A DNA stretch of 64,000 nucleotides from Vreelandella zhanjiangensis DSM 21076. GTDB lineage: Bacteria > Pseudomonadota > Gammaproteobacteria > Pseudomonadales > Halomonadaceae. Below, piece by piece: positions 27,664-35,460 of the stretch; position 1 is the stretch's first letter, and every line of letters begins with the position of its first letter. Under the pieces are notes generated by a model, which was not told the DNA's origin, did not search any database, and saw only the letters and a list, made by a program, of their open reading frames with translations. The DNA lies in contig NZ_KB898647.1 in NCBI RefSeq assembly GCF_000377665.1, forward strand, positions 499,559 to 563,558. Direction: 5' to 3'. Both the position numbers and the translations under genes were made by a program.

Positions 27664-29220
27664 TTAGTTGCGAATCAGGTAATCAAACGCGCCAAGTGAT
27701 GCTTTAGCGCCTTCGCCCATGGCGATAATGATCTGCTTGTAAGGCACCGTGGTGACGTCGCCTGCGGCGAACACGCCGGGAACTGATGTCATGCCGTGAG
27801 CATCGACAATGATCTCTCCGCGCGGTGTCATTTCGATCGGCGAATCTTTCAGCCACTCGGTATTGGGTACCAAGCCGATCTGGACAAAGATCCCTTCCAA
27901 CGCGATGTTTTTAGTCTCATCGGTGTTGCGATCTTTATAGGTCAAGCCGTTAACACGGCTGCCATCACCCGTTACCTCGGTGGTTTGAGCATTCAGGATA
28001 ACATCCACGTTGGGCAGGCTTTTAAGCTTTTTCTGGAGTACCGCATCGGCACGCATTTCACCCATAAATTCGACCAGGGTGACGTGACCTACGATACCGG
28101 CCAGGTCAATCGCTGCTTCAACGCCGGAGTTACCGCCGCCGATAACCGCTACGCGCTTGCCTTTGAACAAGGGGCCATCGCAGTGCGGGCAGTAAGCAAC
28201 GCCTTTGTTACGATACTGTTGTTCACCGGGAACATTCATTTCGCGCCAGCGTGCGCCGGTTGCCAGTACCAGGGTTTTGCTTTTAAGTTTGGCGCCCGAC
28301 GCAAACGTTACCTCGTGAAGCCCGCCTTCGGTGTCTGCTGCTTTAAAAGCGTTGGCTAGCTGTAGGTTCATCACGTCGACTTCGTACTCTTTGACGTGCT
28401 CTTCAAGCGCGCTAACCAGCTTCGGACCTTCGGTATGGGTTACCGAAATAAAGTTTTCGATACCCATGGTGTCGGCTACCTGACCGCCGAAGCGTTCTGC
28501 AGCAATGCCCGTGTTGATCCCTTTACGCGCCGAATAAATGGCGGCCGCTGAGCCTGCCGGGCCACCGCCGATCACCAGCGTATCGAAAGCGGCTTTTTCG
28601 CTGAGCTTTTTCGCATCGCGCTCGGCAGCGCCGGTATCTACTTTGGCTAGGATTTGCTCAAGGGTCATGCGGCCCTGATCAAACGGTTTGCCGTTTAAGT
28701 AAATGCTCGGCACCGACATGATTTCCCGCTCTTCTACTTCATCCTGGAAAAGCGCTCCATCGATTGCCACATGGCGAACGTTGGGGTTAAAGATCGCCAT
28801 GAGGTTAAGCGCCTGAACCACATCGGGGCAGTTCTGGCAGGAAAGCGAGTAATAGGTCTCGAACAGCATGTCGCCTTCGAGCGCCTTGATTTGATTAAGC
28901 ACCTCATCAGAGGTTTTCGGCGGATGACCACCGACCTGCAGCAGTGCCAGGACCAGCGAGGTAAACTCGTGTCCCATGGGGATGCCTGCAAACACCACAC
29001 CGGTCTCTTCGCCGAGCCGGTTAAGCGCAAACGAAGGGGCACGGCTATCCTGACCGTCAGTTTTTAGCGTGATTTTGTCGCTTAGGCCGTTGATATCTTC
29101 CAACAGGCCCAGCAGTTCACGTGACTTGGCACCGTCATCGAGGGACGCAACGATCTCGAACGGTTGAGTCACTTTTTCCAAATAAGCTTTCAACTGGTTT
29201 TTTAAATTGGCGTCCAACAT
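27664..29220 (-). CDS. ahpF: Alkyl hydroperoxide reductase subunit F
   Basis: NADH-dependent flavoprotein that reduces AhpC. It has an N-terminal double-thioredoxin domain with active CQNC ([11 protein letters not shown]), then an FAD/NAD module with [12 protein letters not shown], the redox CPHC ([11 protein letters not shown]) and [12 protein letters not shown], ending in FAAGDVT. The ATG at 29220 has AGGA upstream and gives the typical [10 protein letters not shown] start. It follows ahpC after a 210-base spacer containing a hairpin. Confidence 0.97.
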   Translation of the reverse strand: MLDANLKNQLKAYLEKVTQPFEIVASLDDGAKSRELLGLLEDINGLSDKITLKTDGQDSRAPSFALNRLGEETGVVFAGIPMGHEFTSLVLALLQVGGHPPKTSDEVLNQIKALEGDMLFETYYSLSCQNCPDVVQALNLMAIFNPNVRHVAIDGALFQDEVEEREIMSVPSIYLNGKPFDQGRMTLEQILAKVDTGAAERDAKKLSEKAAFDTLVIGGGPAGSAAAIYSARKGINTGIAAERFGGQVADTMGIENFISVTHTEGPKLVSALEEHVKEYEVDVMNLQLANAFKAADTEGGLHEVTFASGAKLKSKTLVLATGARWREMNVPGEQQYRNKGVAYCPHCDGPLFKGKRVAVIGGGNSGVEAAIDLAGIVGHVTLVEFMGEMRADAVLQKKLKSLPNVDVILNAQTTEVTGDGSRVNGLTYKDRNTDETKNIALEGIFVQIGLVPNTEWLKDSPIEMTPRGEIIVDAHGMTSVPGVFAAGDVTTVPYKQIIIAMGEGAKASLGAFDYLIRN

Positions 29221-29337
29221 GACAGTGATTCCTCGTAATCTGTAAAAATTGCTCTCAACCGACAGGCGCACTTAACCTGCGTGTGCAAAGACCACAGCGC
29301 CGGAGTATTCCATAGGGAGAGCAGGTAGCGTTTTTTG

Positions 29338-29366
29338 AACACCCGGGCAAGAACTACCCGGGTGTT
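29338..29366. other. Strong hairpin in the ahpC-ahpF spacer
   Basis: Ten-pair perfect stem AACACCCGGG / CCCGGGTGTT with a 9-base loop. In the direction of transcription (minus) no T run follows, so it is more likely an attenuating or mRNA-stabilising element that keeps ahpC message above ahpF message. Confidence 0.6.
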
Positions 29367-29430
29367 GTACCGCCTTTTAACCAGCGCCAATGATTAGCAG
29401 CTGTTAAGCGTTAGCGGTAGTGTTCGCCGT

Positions 29431-29994
29431 TTAGATTTTGCCAACGAGGTCTAAAGACGGTGCGAGTGTTTCTTCACCTTCTTTCCATTTGGCCGGGCAA
29501 ACTTCATTGGGGTTTTCACGAACGTACTGAGCGGCTTTAACTTTGCGCAGCAGTTCTTCAGCGTTACGGCCGATGTTACCGGCGTTGATTTCAACGATCT
29601 GAACTTTGCCGTCCGGGTCTACAACGAAGGTGCCGCGCTCAGCAAGGCCCGCTTCTTCAATCAGCACTTCAAAGTTGCGTGAAATCTGAAGTGTCGGGTC
29701 AGCCAGCATCGGGTACTGCAGCTTGCCGATAGTTTCAGAGCTGTCGTGCCATGCTTTGTGCGTGAAGTGGGTATCGGTAGATACGCTGTAAATTTCTACG
29801 CCCAATTTTTTGAAAGCGTCATAGTTATCCGCCAGGTCACCCAGCTCTGTGGGGCAAACAAACGTAAAGTCAGCGGGGTAGAAGAAGAAAATGGACCATT
29901 TACCTTTCAGATCAGCTTCGGTGACATCAATGAATTCGCCATTAAGATAGGCAGTTGCTTTAAATGGTTTTACTTCGGTGTTGATCAAAGACAT
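29431..29994 (-). CDS. ahpC: Alkyl hydroperoxide reductase subunit C (peroxiredoxin)
   Basis: Typical 2-Cys peroxiredoxin that reduces H2O2 and organic peroxides with AhpF. The peroxidatic C47 is in FTFVCPTEL and the resolving C166 in NEVCPAKW, near-identical positions to E. coli AhpC. At 187 residues it is full length. It has a candidate OxyR operator and promoter directly upstream. Confidence 0.97.
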   Translation of the reverse strand: MSLINTEVKPFKATAYLNGEFIDVTEADLKGKWSIFFFYPADFTFVCPTELGDLADNYDAFKKLGVEIYSVSTDTHFTHKAWHDSSETIGKLQYPMLADPTLQISRNFEVLIEEAGLAERGTFVVDPDGKVQIVEINAGNIGRNAEELLRKVKAAQYVRENPNEVCPAKWKEGEETLAPSLDLVGKI

Positions 29995-30041
29995 TCAGGT
30001 TATCTCCGGGTCTGTTGAGTGAGGGTAAAAAGATGTTGCCT

Positions 30042-30070
30042 ATAGTAGGCACTTTCGACTTATAGCTAAA
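30042..30070 (-). promoter_or_regulatory. Promoter of ahpC
   Basis: On the minus strand, TTTAGC (30065-30070) and TACTAT (30042-30047) are 17 bases apart. The -35 abuts the candidate OxyR operator, the usual geometry for OxyR-activated class I promoters. Confidence 0.55.
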
Positions 30071-30107
30071 ATTGGAAAATGCCATATGTTCGATAGGCTT
30101 CGACTAT
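30071..30107. promoter_or_regulatory. Candidate OxyR operator
   Basis: Four tetranucleotide elements at exact 7-base spacing: ATTG-N7-CCAT-N7-ATAG-N7-CTAT. The known OxyR site is ATAG-N7-CTAT-N7-ATAG-N7-CTAT: the distal pair matches perfectly and the proximal pair three of four each. It is 77 bases upstream of ahpC, touching the -35. The divergent potF promoter begins about 50 bases away. Confidence 0.7.
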
Positions 30108-30159
30108 AGTTGCGTTGGTCAGATCAATAGTTACGCAGATCAATCTCGCTCCGCTGAAC

Positions 30160-30186
30160 TTGAAGTGGGGGCAACGCCACTATAAT
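30160..30186 (+). promoter_or_regulatory. Possible promoter of potF
   Basis: A perfect TATAAT (30181-30186) is preceded by TTGAAG (30160-30165) with a short 15-base spacer. The resulting leader would be about 140 bases and contains a TTGCGA / TCGCAA inverted repeat (30208-30233). Confidence 0.45.
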
Positions 30187-30331
30187 GCAAGAATCTTTCA
30201 CATTGACTTGCGATAGAGGTCGCTGCGTCGCAAAATTCGCACGTTCAGTAGAAAGGCCTACGCTAATGCGAGTGGCTAATGGCTGGCGTCAATCTAGATG
30301 ATACTGTTTTTGAATAATGAGGAGCAGGACA

Positions 30332-31435
30332 ATGGGGAACATTCACAAACTTTCTGGGGCCGTTGCGGCCGTTTCTTTTGCCGCAGCGGCGACATTCGCT
30401 CACGCCGATGAGGTGCGGGTTTATAACTGGTCAGATTATATTGCCCCTGAAACGCTTGCGAAATTTACTGAGCGCACGGGTATTGATGTTACCTATGATG
30501 TTTATGACAGCAACGAAACGCTCGACGCTGCTCTGTTAGCGGGTCGTTCGGGTTATGATGTGGTAGTGCCTTCAACGCACTTTTTTACCCGTCAACGCCA
30601 AGCCGGAGTGTACCAGGCGCTGGACAAAGAACAGCTGCCTAATCTGGAAAACCTGAATACCGAGTTAACCGATAATCTTGAAGCTATTGATCCCGATGGC
30701 GAATACTCTGTGCCTTATATGTGGGGTACCAACGGGTTTGGATATAACGTTGAGCGTATTCAAGAAATTCTTGGCGATGATGCACCGGTAGATAGCTGGG
30801 CAATGCTGTTTGATCCGGAAATCACTTCCGCCTTGAATGAAGCAGGCTGCGGCATTTCGATGCTGGATACCGGCGAAGAAATGATTCCTGCCGCGATGGC
30901 TTACCTGGGCCTAGACCCGCTGAGCCAAAAAACCGAAGACCTTGAAGCGGGTGGCGAGGTAATTGCGGCTATTCGCGATAATGTTACCTACTTCCACTCT
31001 TCACGTTACGTATCCGACCTTGCCAATGGCAATATTTGTGTCGCGGGCGGCTATTCTGGCGATGTTTTCCAAGCTGCTGAGCGGGCGGAAGAAGCAGGAC
31101 GGGATTTTGAAATTGCCTACAGCATTCCCAAAGAAGGCGCTGCCTTGTGGTTTGACGTAATGGCGATCCCCGCCGATGCGCCCAACGTTGAAAACGCCCA
31201 CGCCTTTATCAATTTTATTCTAGATCCTGAAATTGCCGCTGAAATTACGGACTTCGTAAGCTACGCCAATCCTAACGCAGCGGCTGATGCTTACCTGCCA
31301 GAAGAAATTCTGAATAACCCGGCGGTTTACCCGGAAACCGAGGTCATGAAGAACCTGTACGTGGCCATTGATATGCCGCAGCCGGTACAGCGCATTCGTA
31401 CGCGTATCTGGAACCGTGTAAAGTCTGGCCGTTAA
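30332..31435 (+). CDS. potF: Putrescine/spermidine-binding periplasmic protein
   Basis: Substrate-binding protein of the polyamine ABC importer. It has a signal peptide ending FAHADEVRVYNWSDYI and the family signature VYNWSDYIAPETL; DTGEEMIPAAMAYLG and CVAGGYSGDVFQAA further match PotF. The ATG at 30332 has GAGGAG nine bases before it. It leads potFGHI; a hairpin follows before potG. Confidence 0.94.
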   Translation: MGNIHKLSGAVAAVSFAAAATFAHADEVRVYNWSDYIAPETLAKFTERTGIDVTYDVYDSNETLDAALLAGRSGYDVVVPSTHFFTRQRQAGVYQALDKEQLPNLENLNTELTDNLEAIDPDGEYSVPYMWGTNGFGYNVERIQEILGDDAPVDSWAMLFDPEITSALNEAGCGISMLDTGEEMIPAAMAYLGLDPLSQKTEDLEAGGEVIAAIRDNVTYFHSSRYVSDLANGNICVAGGYSGDVFQAAERAEEAGRDFEIAYSIPKEGAALWFDVMAIPADAPNVENAHAFINFILDPEIAAEITDFVSYANPNAAADAYLPEEILNNPAVYPETEVMKNLYVAIDMPQPVQRIRTRIWNRVKSGR

Positions 31436-31449
31436 TCAAACCTCATCCG

Positions 31450-31517
31450 ACAGCGAGTCAGGCCTATGTGTCTGTCTCGCTGTTCATCTTTTAATGCCCG
31501 GCTTCCCCGGGCCTTTT
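31450..31517 (+). terminator. Hairpins between potF and potG (partial terminator)
   Basis: Two stems: ACAGCGAG / CTCGCTGT (31450-31483), then GCCCGG / CCGGGC (31496-31512) followed by CTTTTG. They probably act as a leaky terminator or 3' protection, giving more binding protein than transporter subunits. Confidence 0.55.
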
Positions 31518-31531
31518 GATGGGAGTGGCGA

Positions 31532-32713
31532 ATGGTCACTACGCCCCTATCGAACGAGCCGTTAACGGATTCCTCGGTCGCTTCATCAGTACAGCGCCCT
31601 CAGGGGAAAACGCCACGGTTTGCAGAAGACATCGTGCTTGAGGTTAAGGGCTTATGTAAGCGCTTTGACGATGCCTTGGCGGTAGATAACGTAAATTTAC
31701 AGGTAAAGCGCGGCGAAATTTTTGCGCTTTTAGGCGGGTCTGGATCGGGTAAGTCGACGCTTTTGCGTATGCTGGCTGGGTTTGAAACCCCCACGGAAGG
31801 AAGTATTTTGCTCGGCGGTAACGATATTACTGCGGTGCCGCCTTACAAGCGCCCGATTAATATGATGTTTCAGTCCTATGCGTTATTTCCGCATATGACC
31901 GTGGCACAAAACATCGCATTCGGGTTAAAGCAGGACAAGCTTGCCAAAGCTGAGGTGGAAGCGCGCGTTGCTCAGATGCTGAAGCTGGTGCATATGGAGC
32001 GCTTTGCCAAACGCAAACCGCATCAGCTTTCAGGCGGCCAGCGTCAGCGGGTGGCGCTGGCGCGCTCCCTGGCCAAGCGCCCAAAACTGCTGCTGCTTGA
32101 TGAGCCCATGGGCGCGTTGGATAAAAAGCTGCGTACCGAAATGCAGCTGGAAGTGGTCGAGATTATTGAGCAGGTAGGCGTGACCTGCATTATGGTGACC
32201 CACGATCAGGAAGAGGCCATGACCATGGCCGACCGCGTGGCCATTATGGCTGATGGTTGGATCGAGCAGGTCGGCTCGCCCGTGGATGTTTACGAAAGCC
32301 CGGCTAGCCGCATGGTGGCGGAATTCGTAGGGACGGTGAATCTGTTTGAAGGCGAAATTGTGGAAGACGCCGCCGATCATTGCCAGATTGTATCTCCTGA
32401 TCTTGAACGCCCTATCTATATCGATCACGGGATTACTACCCAGGCAGTTGACCGGCGAGTATGGGCGGCACTGCGTCCTGAAAAAATCTGGCTGACCCGG
32501 GAAAAACCCACGGGCGACTATAACTGGGCTGAGGGTAAAGTTGATGATATTGCCTACCTGGGCGGTTTTTCGCTTTACTACGTACGCACGACCAAAGGCC
32601 AGTTGATCAAGGTCAGTATGGCGAATACCGAACGGCGGGGTGATCGGCCAACCTGGGAAGACAGCGTGTATGTCTACTGGGAAGATCACAGTGCCATCGT
32701 GTTGAACCGCTGA
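31532..32713 (+). CDS. potG: Polyamine ABC transporter ATPase
   Basis: ATP-binding subunit of the putrescine importer. Walker A GGSGSGKSTLL, signature LSGGQRQRVALARSLA, Walker B LLLLDEPMGALD and H-loop MVTHDQEE are present, plus a C-terminal TOBE region. An N-terminal extension of ~35 residues precedes the ABC domain, as in E. coli PotG. Start preceded by GGGAG. Confidence 0.95.
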   Translation: MVTTPLSNEPLTDSSVASSVQRPQGKTPRFAEDIVLEVKGLCKRFDDALAVDNVNLQVKRGEIFALLGGSGSGKSTLLRMLAGFETPTEGSILLGGNDITAVPPYKRPINMMFQSYALFPHMTVAQNIAFGLKQDKLAKAEVEARVAQMLKLVHMERFAKRKPHQLSGGQRQRVALARSLAKRPKLLLLDEPMGALDKKLRTEMQLEVVEIIEQVGVTCIMVTHDQEEAMTMADRVAIMADGWIEQVGSPVDVYESPASRMVAEFVGTVNLFEGEIVEDAADHCQIVSPDLERPIYIDHGITTQAVDRRVWAALRPEKIWLTREKPTGDYNWAEGKVDDIAYLGGFSLYYVRTTKGQLIKVSMANTERRGDRPTWEDSVYVYWEDHSAIVLNR

Positions 32714-32748
32714 TGCTGCCTACTCTGGCTATTAGGAGATTGCTTTAG

Positions 32749-33660
32749 ATGATGCCATCTCAGGTTGTCGCTCTGCTTAAGCGTTGTCAGCTTGGGCGCC
32801 GAGCGGTCATTGCCTTTCCGCTTGTATGGCTTTTGCTGTTCTTTTTGCTGCCTTTTGCTCTGGTATTGAAGATCAGCTTGTCCCAGGGAGCTGTGGCGAT
32901 TCCCCCTTACGGGCCGCTGCTTGAATATGCCGACCAAACGCTGCATGTCTTTTTAAACCTGGGTAACTACCTTTTCCTGCTTTCCGATTCGCTTTATATA
33001 GCCGCGTATTGGGGATCAGTGAAAACGGCGTTTATCGCAACCGTTGCCTGTCTGCTGCTGGGCTACCCCATGGCCTATGCCATGGCGCGCGCGCCAGCAC
33101 GCTGGCAGCTTATTTTGCTGCTTTTGGTGATGCTGCCTTCCTGGACATCTTTCCTGATCCGGGTCTACGCCTGGATGGGTATCTTGAGCAACAGCGGGTT
33201 AATCAATAATTTGCTGATAGGGCTTGGCCTGATTGACACGCCGCTACGTATGATGAATACGCAGTTTGCCGTCGTGATTGGCATTGTCTACGCCTATTTA
33301 CCCTTTATGGTACTGCCTCTTTATGCCCACCTTACCCGGCTGGATAACTCGCTTCTGGAAGCGGCCTCTGACCTTGGGTCACGCAAGATCAACACGTTTA
33401 TCAAGGTGACACTGCCCCTATCAATGGGCGGCATTATCGCAGGCTCCATGCTGGTGTTTATTCCCGCGGTGGGGGAGTTTGTTATCCCTGAATTGCTGGG
33501 TGGACCAGATACGCTGATGATCGGCAAGGTATTGTGGGAAGAGTTTTTCCTTAACCGCGATTGGCCCGTGGCCTCGGCGCTGGCAATGGTCATGTTGCTA
33601 ATGCTGCTTATACCGATTGTTTGGTTTCATCGTTATCAGTCTCGGGAGCTTGAAGAATGA
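32749..33660 (+). CDS. potH: Polyamine ABC transporter permease PotH
   Basis: Inner-membrane subunit of about six helices. The EAA-type cytoplasmic loop EAASDLGSRKINTFIKVTLPLSMGG contacts PotG. The motif PSWTSFLIRVYAWMG is typical of PotB/PotH. Its end overlaps potI by four bases. Confidence 0.94.
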   Translation: MMPSQVVALLKRCQLGRRAVIAFPLVWLLLFFLLPFALVLKISLSQGAVAIPPYGPLLEYADQTLHVFLNLGNYLFLLSDSLYIAAYWGSVKTAFIATVACLLLGYPMAYAMARAPARWQLILLLLVMLPSWTSFLIRVYAWMGILSNSGLINNLLIGLGLIDTPLRMMNTQFAVVIGIVYAYLPFMVLPLYAHLTRLDNSLLEAASDLGSRKINTFIKVTLPLSMGGIIAGSMLVFIPAVGEFVIPELLGGPDTLMIGKVLWEEFFLNRDWPVASALAMVMLLMLLIPIVWFHRYQSRELEE

Positions 33661-34496
33661 GTACAGTCCGTCGGCGTCCGCATTTTTCAACGGTAATGCT
33701 GATAGTGGGCTTGCTGTTTCTTTACCTCCCAATGGCAGTGTTGGTGGTGTACTCCTTCAACTCCTCACGGCTGGTTACCGTGTGGGCAGGTTTTTCGACA
33801 CAGTGGTACAGCGCGCTGTTTCAGGATCAACAGATTCTTTCAGCGGTATGGACGAGCCTGAAAATCGCGTTTTTTGCCGCGAGCATGGCGGTGTGCTTAG
33901 GCACAGTGGCCGCTTTTGTCATGACCCGGTTTGGCCAATTTCGTGGTAAAACGGCGCTTTCCAGCATGGTGACCGCACCGTTGGTGATGCCTGAAGTGAT
34001 CACTGGGCTGTCCCTGTTATTGCTGTTTGTCCAGATGGCACAGCTGACAGGCTGGCCCGCCGACCGCGGCGAGGGCACTATCTGGATTGCGCACACCACC
34101 TTCTGTAGTGCTTACGTTGCCGTGGTGGTCGCCGCGCGGCTGCGCGAATTGGATAGCTCCATTGAAGAAGCAGCGATGGACTTGGGCTCGCCGCCGTTAA
34201 AAACGTTCTTTTTTGTGACGCTGCCCATTATTGCACCTGCACTGGCGGCCGGTTGGCTGCTTGCCTTTACGCTATCTCTGGATGACCTGGTAATTGCAAG
34301 CTTTGTCTCTGGACCCGGTGCGAACACGCTGCCCATGGTCGTATTTTCATCGGTGCGCATGGGCGTGTCGCCTAAAATTAACGCCTTGGCAACGCTGATT
34401 ATCCTGACCGTATCGCTGGCCACGTTTTTAGCCTGGTACATGATGCGGCGTAACGAACGACGCCAAATCACCCAGCGGCAAGAAGACGCCGCATAG
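33657..34496 (+). CDS. potI: Polyamine ABC transporter permease PotI
   Basis: Second permease. It has hydrophobic helices throughout and the EAA loop EEAAMDLGSPPLKTFFFVTLP. SLDDLVIASFVSGPG is typical of PotC/PotI. It is translationally coupled to potH by an ATGA overlap and is the last gene of the operon. Confidence 0.94.
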   Translation: MSTVRRRPHFSTVMLIVGLLFLYLPMAVLVVYSFNSSRLVTVWAGFSTQWYSALFQDQQILSAVWTSLKIAFFAASMAVCLGTVAAFVMTRFGQFRGKTALSSMVTAPLVMPEVITGLSLLLLFVQMAQLTGWPADRGEGTIWIAHTTFCSAYVAVVVAARLRELDSSIEEAAMDLGSPPLKTFFFVTLPIIAPALAAGWLLAFTLSLDDLVIASFVSGPGANTLPMVVFSSVRMGVSPKINALATLIILTVSLATFLAWYMMRRNERRQITQRQEDAA

Positions 34497-34516
34497 CGCT
34501 AAAAGGCATTGTTTTT

Positions 34517-34577
34517 CAAAACAGGGCCATCAAAATCAGTGTCCTTAAAAACAAGGTCATCAAAAAACATCGTCATC
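34517..34577. repeat. Degenerate 14-16 bp repeats after potI
   Basis: Four units beginning CAAAA/TAAAA and mostly ending in a C-A-T-C-like tract start at about 34517, 34531, 34546 and 34561. The last overlaps the 3' end and stop codon of the Cys-rich protein gene (34560), so the array looks like repeated copying of that gene end. Confidence 0.6.
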
Positions 34578-34769
34578 ACGGCCGGTGAGCACTGCTTCAA
34601 GCTCACCAGTCATGGGCGAGATGATGATTTCCAGCTGAATGGGCGCACAGCATTGATGGCAGTCTTCCCAGGTGGCGTGGCTACCTTGGGATGTGTCGAT
34701 GACAAAGGTCAAAGGGGCATCGCAATAGGGGCAGTGAAAATCGTGGTTCACTAAGGCGTCATCGTGCAT
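34560..34769 (-). CDS. CPXCG-motif cysteine-rich zinc-ribbon protein
   Basis: A 69-residue protein with two Cys pairs, CPYCDAP near the N-terminus and CHQCCAP in the middle, fitting a small zinc ribbon of the CPXCG family. Function unknown. It is convergent with potI. Confidence 0.8.
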   Translation of the reverse strand: MHDDALVNHDFHCPYCDAPLTFVIDTSQGSHATWEDCHQCCAPIQLEIIISPMTGELEAVLTGRDDDVF

Positions 34770-34862
34770 AAGAAGCTACCTTTAACAGTTTGAAACTCGA
34801 CGCCAGTGTAGCAGTCTGGTGCGAAGCCGGGCATCGTGGTGATGAATCAGGTAGGATGTAAA

Positions 34863-34925
34863 CGGTTTTCCACGTACCGTTTTCCACGTGCTATTTTCAA
34901 GTACTATTTTTTAAGTGCTATAGAG
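34863..34925. repeat. Four tandem ~14-bp units upstream of DUF3617 gene
   Basis: Units CGGTTTTCCACGTA, CCGTTTTCCACGTG, CTATTTTCAAGTA and CTATTTTTTAAGTG follow one another (34863-34117 region end at 34917), with a partial fifth unit. They fill the leader just before the ribosome binding site of the DUF3617 protein and could place or modulate its promoter. Confidence 0.8.
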
Positions 34926-34932
34926 AGAAACG

Positions 34933-35361
34933 ATGATGTTACGAAACATGGCAGTAGCGGCCGCTCTGGCCTTCCCGATGGTCGCCTTGGCAGAAACACC
35001 CAATGTTACGCCAGGCGAGTGGGAGTTCGTCAGCGTAACCAGTATCAGTGGCGATATGGATATTCCGGATCAAACGGAAACCGAACGCCAGTGTATTACT
35101 CAGGACGACCTGGATGGCGCTGAGTTCGGTTTTATCGAGGAAGAAGAAGGCTGTGAGCTTCTTAACCAGGATATGAACGCCGATGGCCTTGCTTACAGCA
35201 TGGTATGCCGTGCCGAAGGTGGTGAAGCCACTATCGACGGCGATATGCGCTTTATGGGTGAGCAGATCAACGGCAGCGTGGATATTCTGACGCAATCGCC
35301 TATGGGCGAGTTGACCATGAGCACCACGATTGAAGGCGAGCGAGTAGGCGACTGCGAGTAA
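34933..35361 (+). CDS. DUF3617 family secreted protein
   Basis: Exported 142-residue protein: signal peptide to about residue 20 (VALAE), then TPGEWEFVS, the usual start of DUF3617 domains. Four cysteines (in ERQC, EEGC, SMVC and GDCE) probably form two disulfides. Strongly acidic. Function of the family is not known. Confidence 0.82.
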   Translation: MMLRNMAVAAALAFPMVALAETPNVTPGEWEFVSVTSISGDMDIPDQTETERQCITQDDLDGAEFGFIEEEEGCELLNQDMNADGLAYSMVCRAEGGEATIDGDMRFMGEQINGSVDILTQSPMGELTMSTTIEGERVGDCE

Positions 35362-35393
35362 TCTGTACGTACAAGTATTTTGCCTAACGCATG

Positions 35394-35427
35394 AAAAGGG
35401 CACCTCTTCAAGAGGCGCCCTTTTTTA
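35394..35427. terminator. Bidirectional terminator
   Basis: Stem AAAAGGGC-CCTCT / AGAGG-GCCCTTTT with one mismatch, followed by six Ts on the plus strand and preceded by As. It separates the convergent DUF3617 and RND pump genes. Confidence 0.82.
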
Positions 35428-35460
35428 TGCTGCGGTGATAAGGCTCACGAAGTTAGCATG

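Noticed and set aside
32030..32689. 219-codon open frame opposite potG
   Set aside because: Antisense to a clear ABC ATPase; composition is that of a shadow frame.
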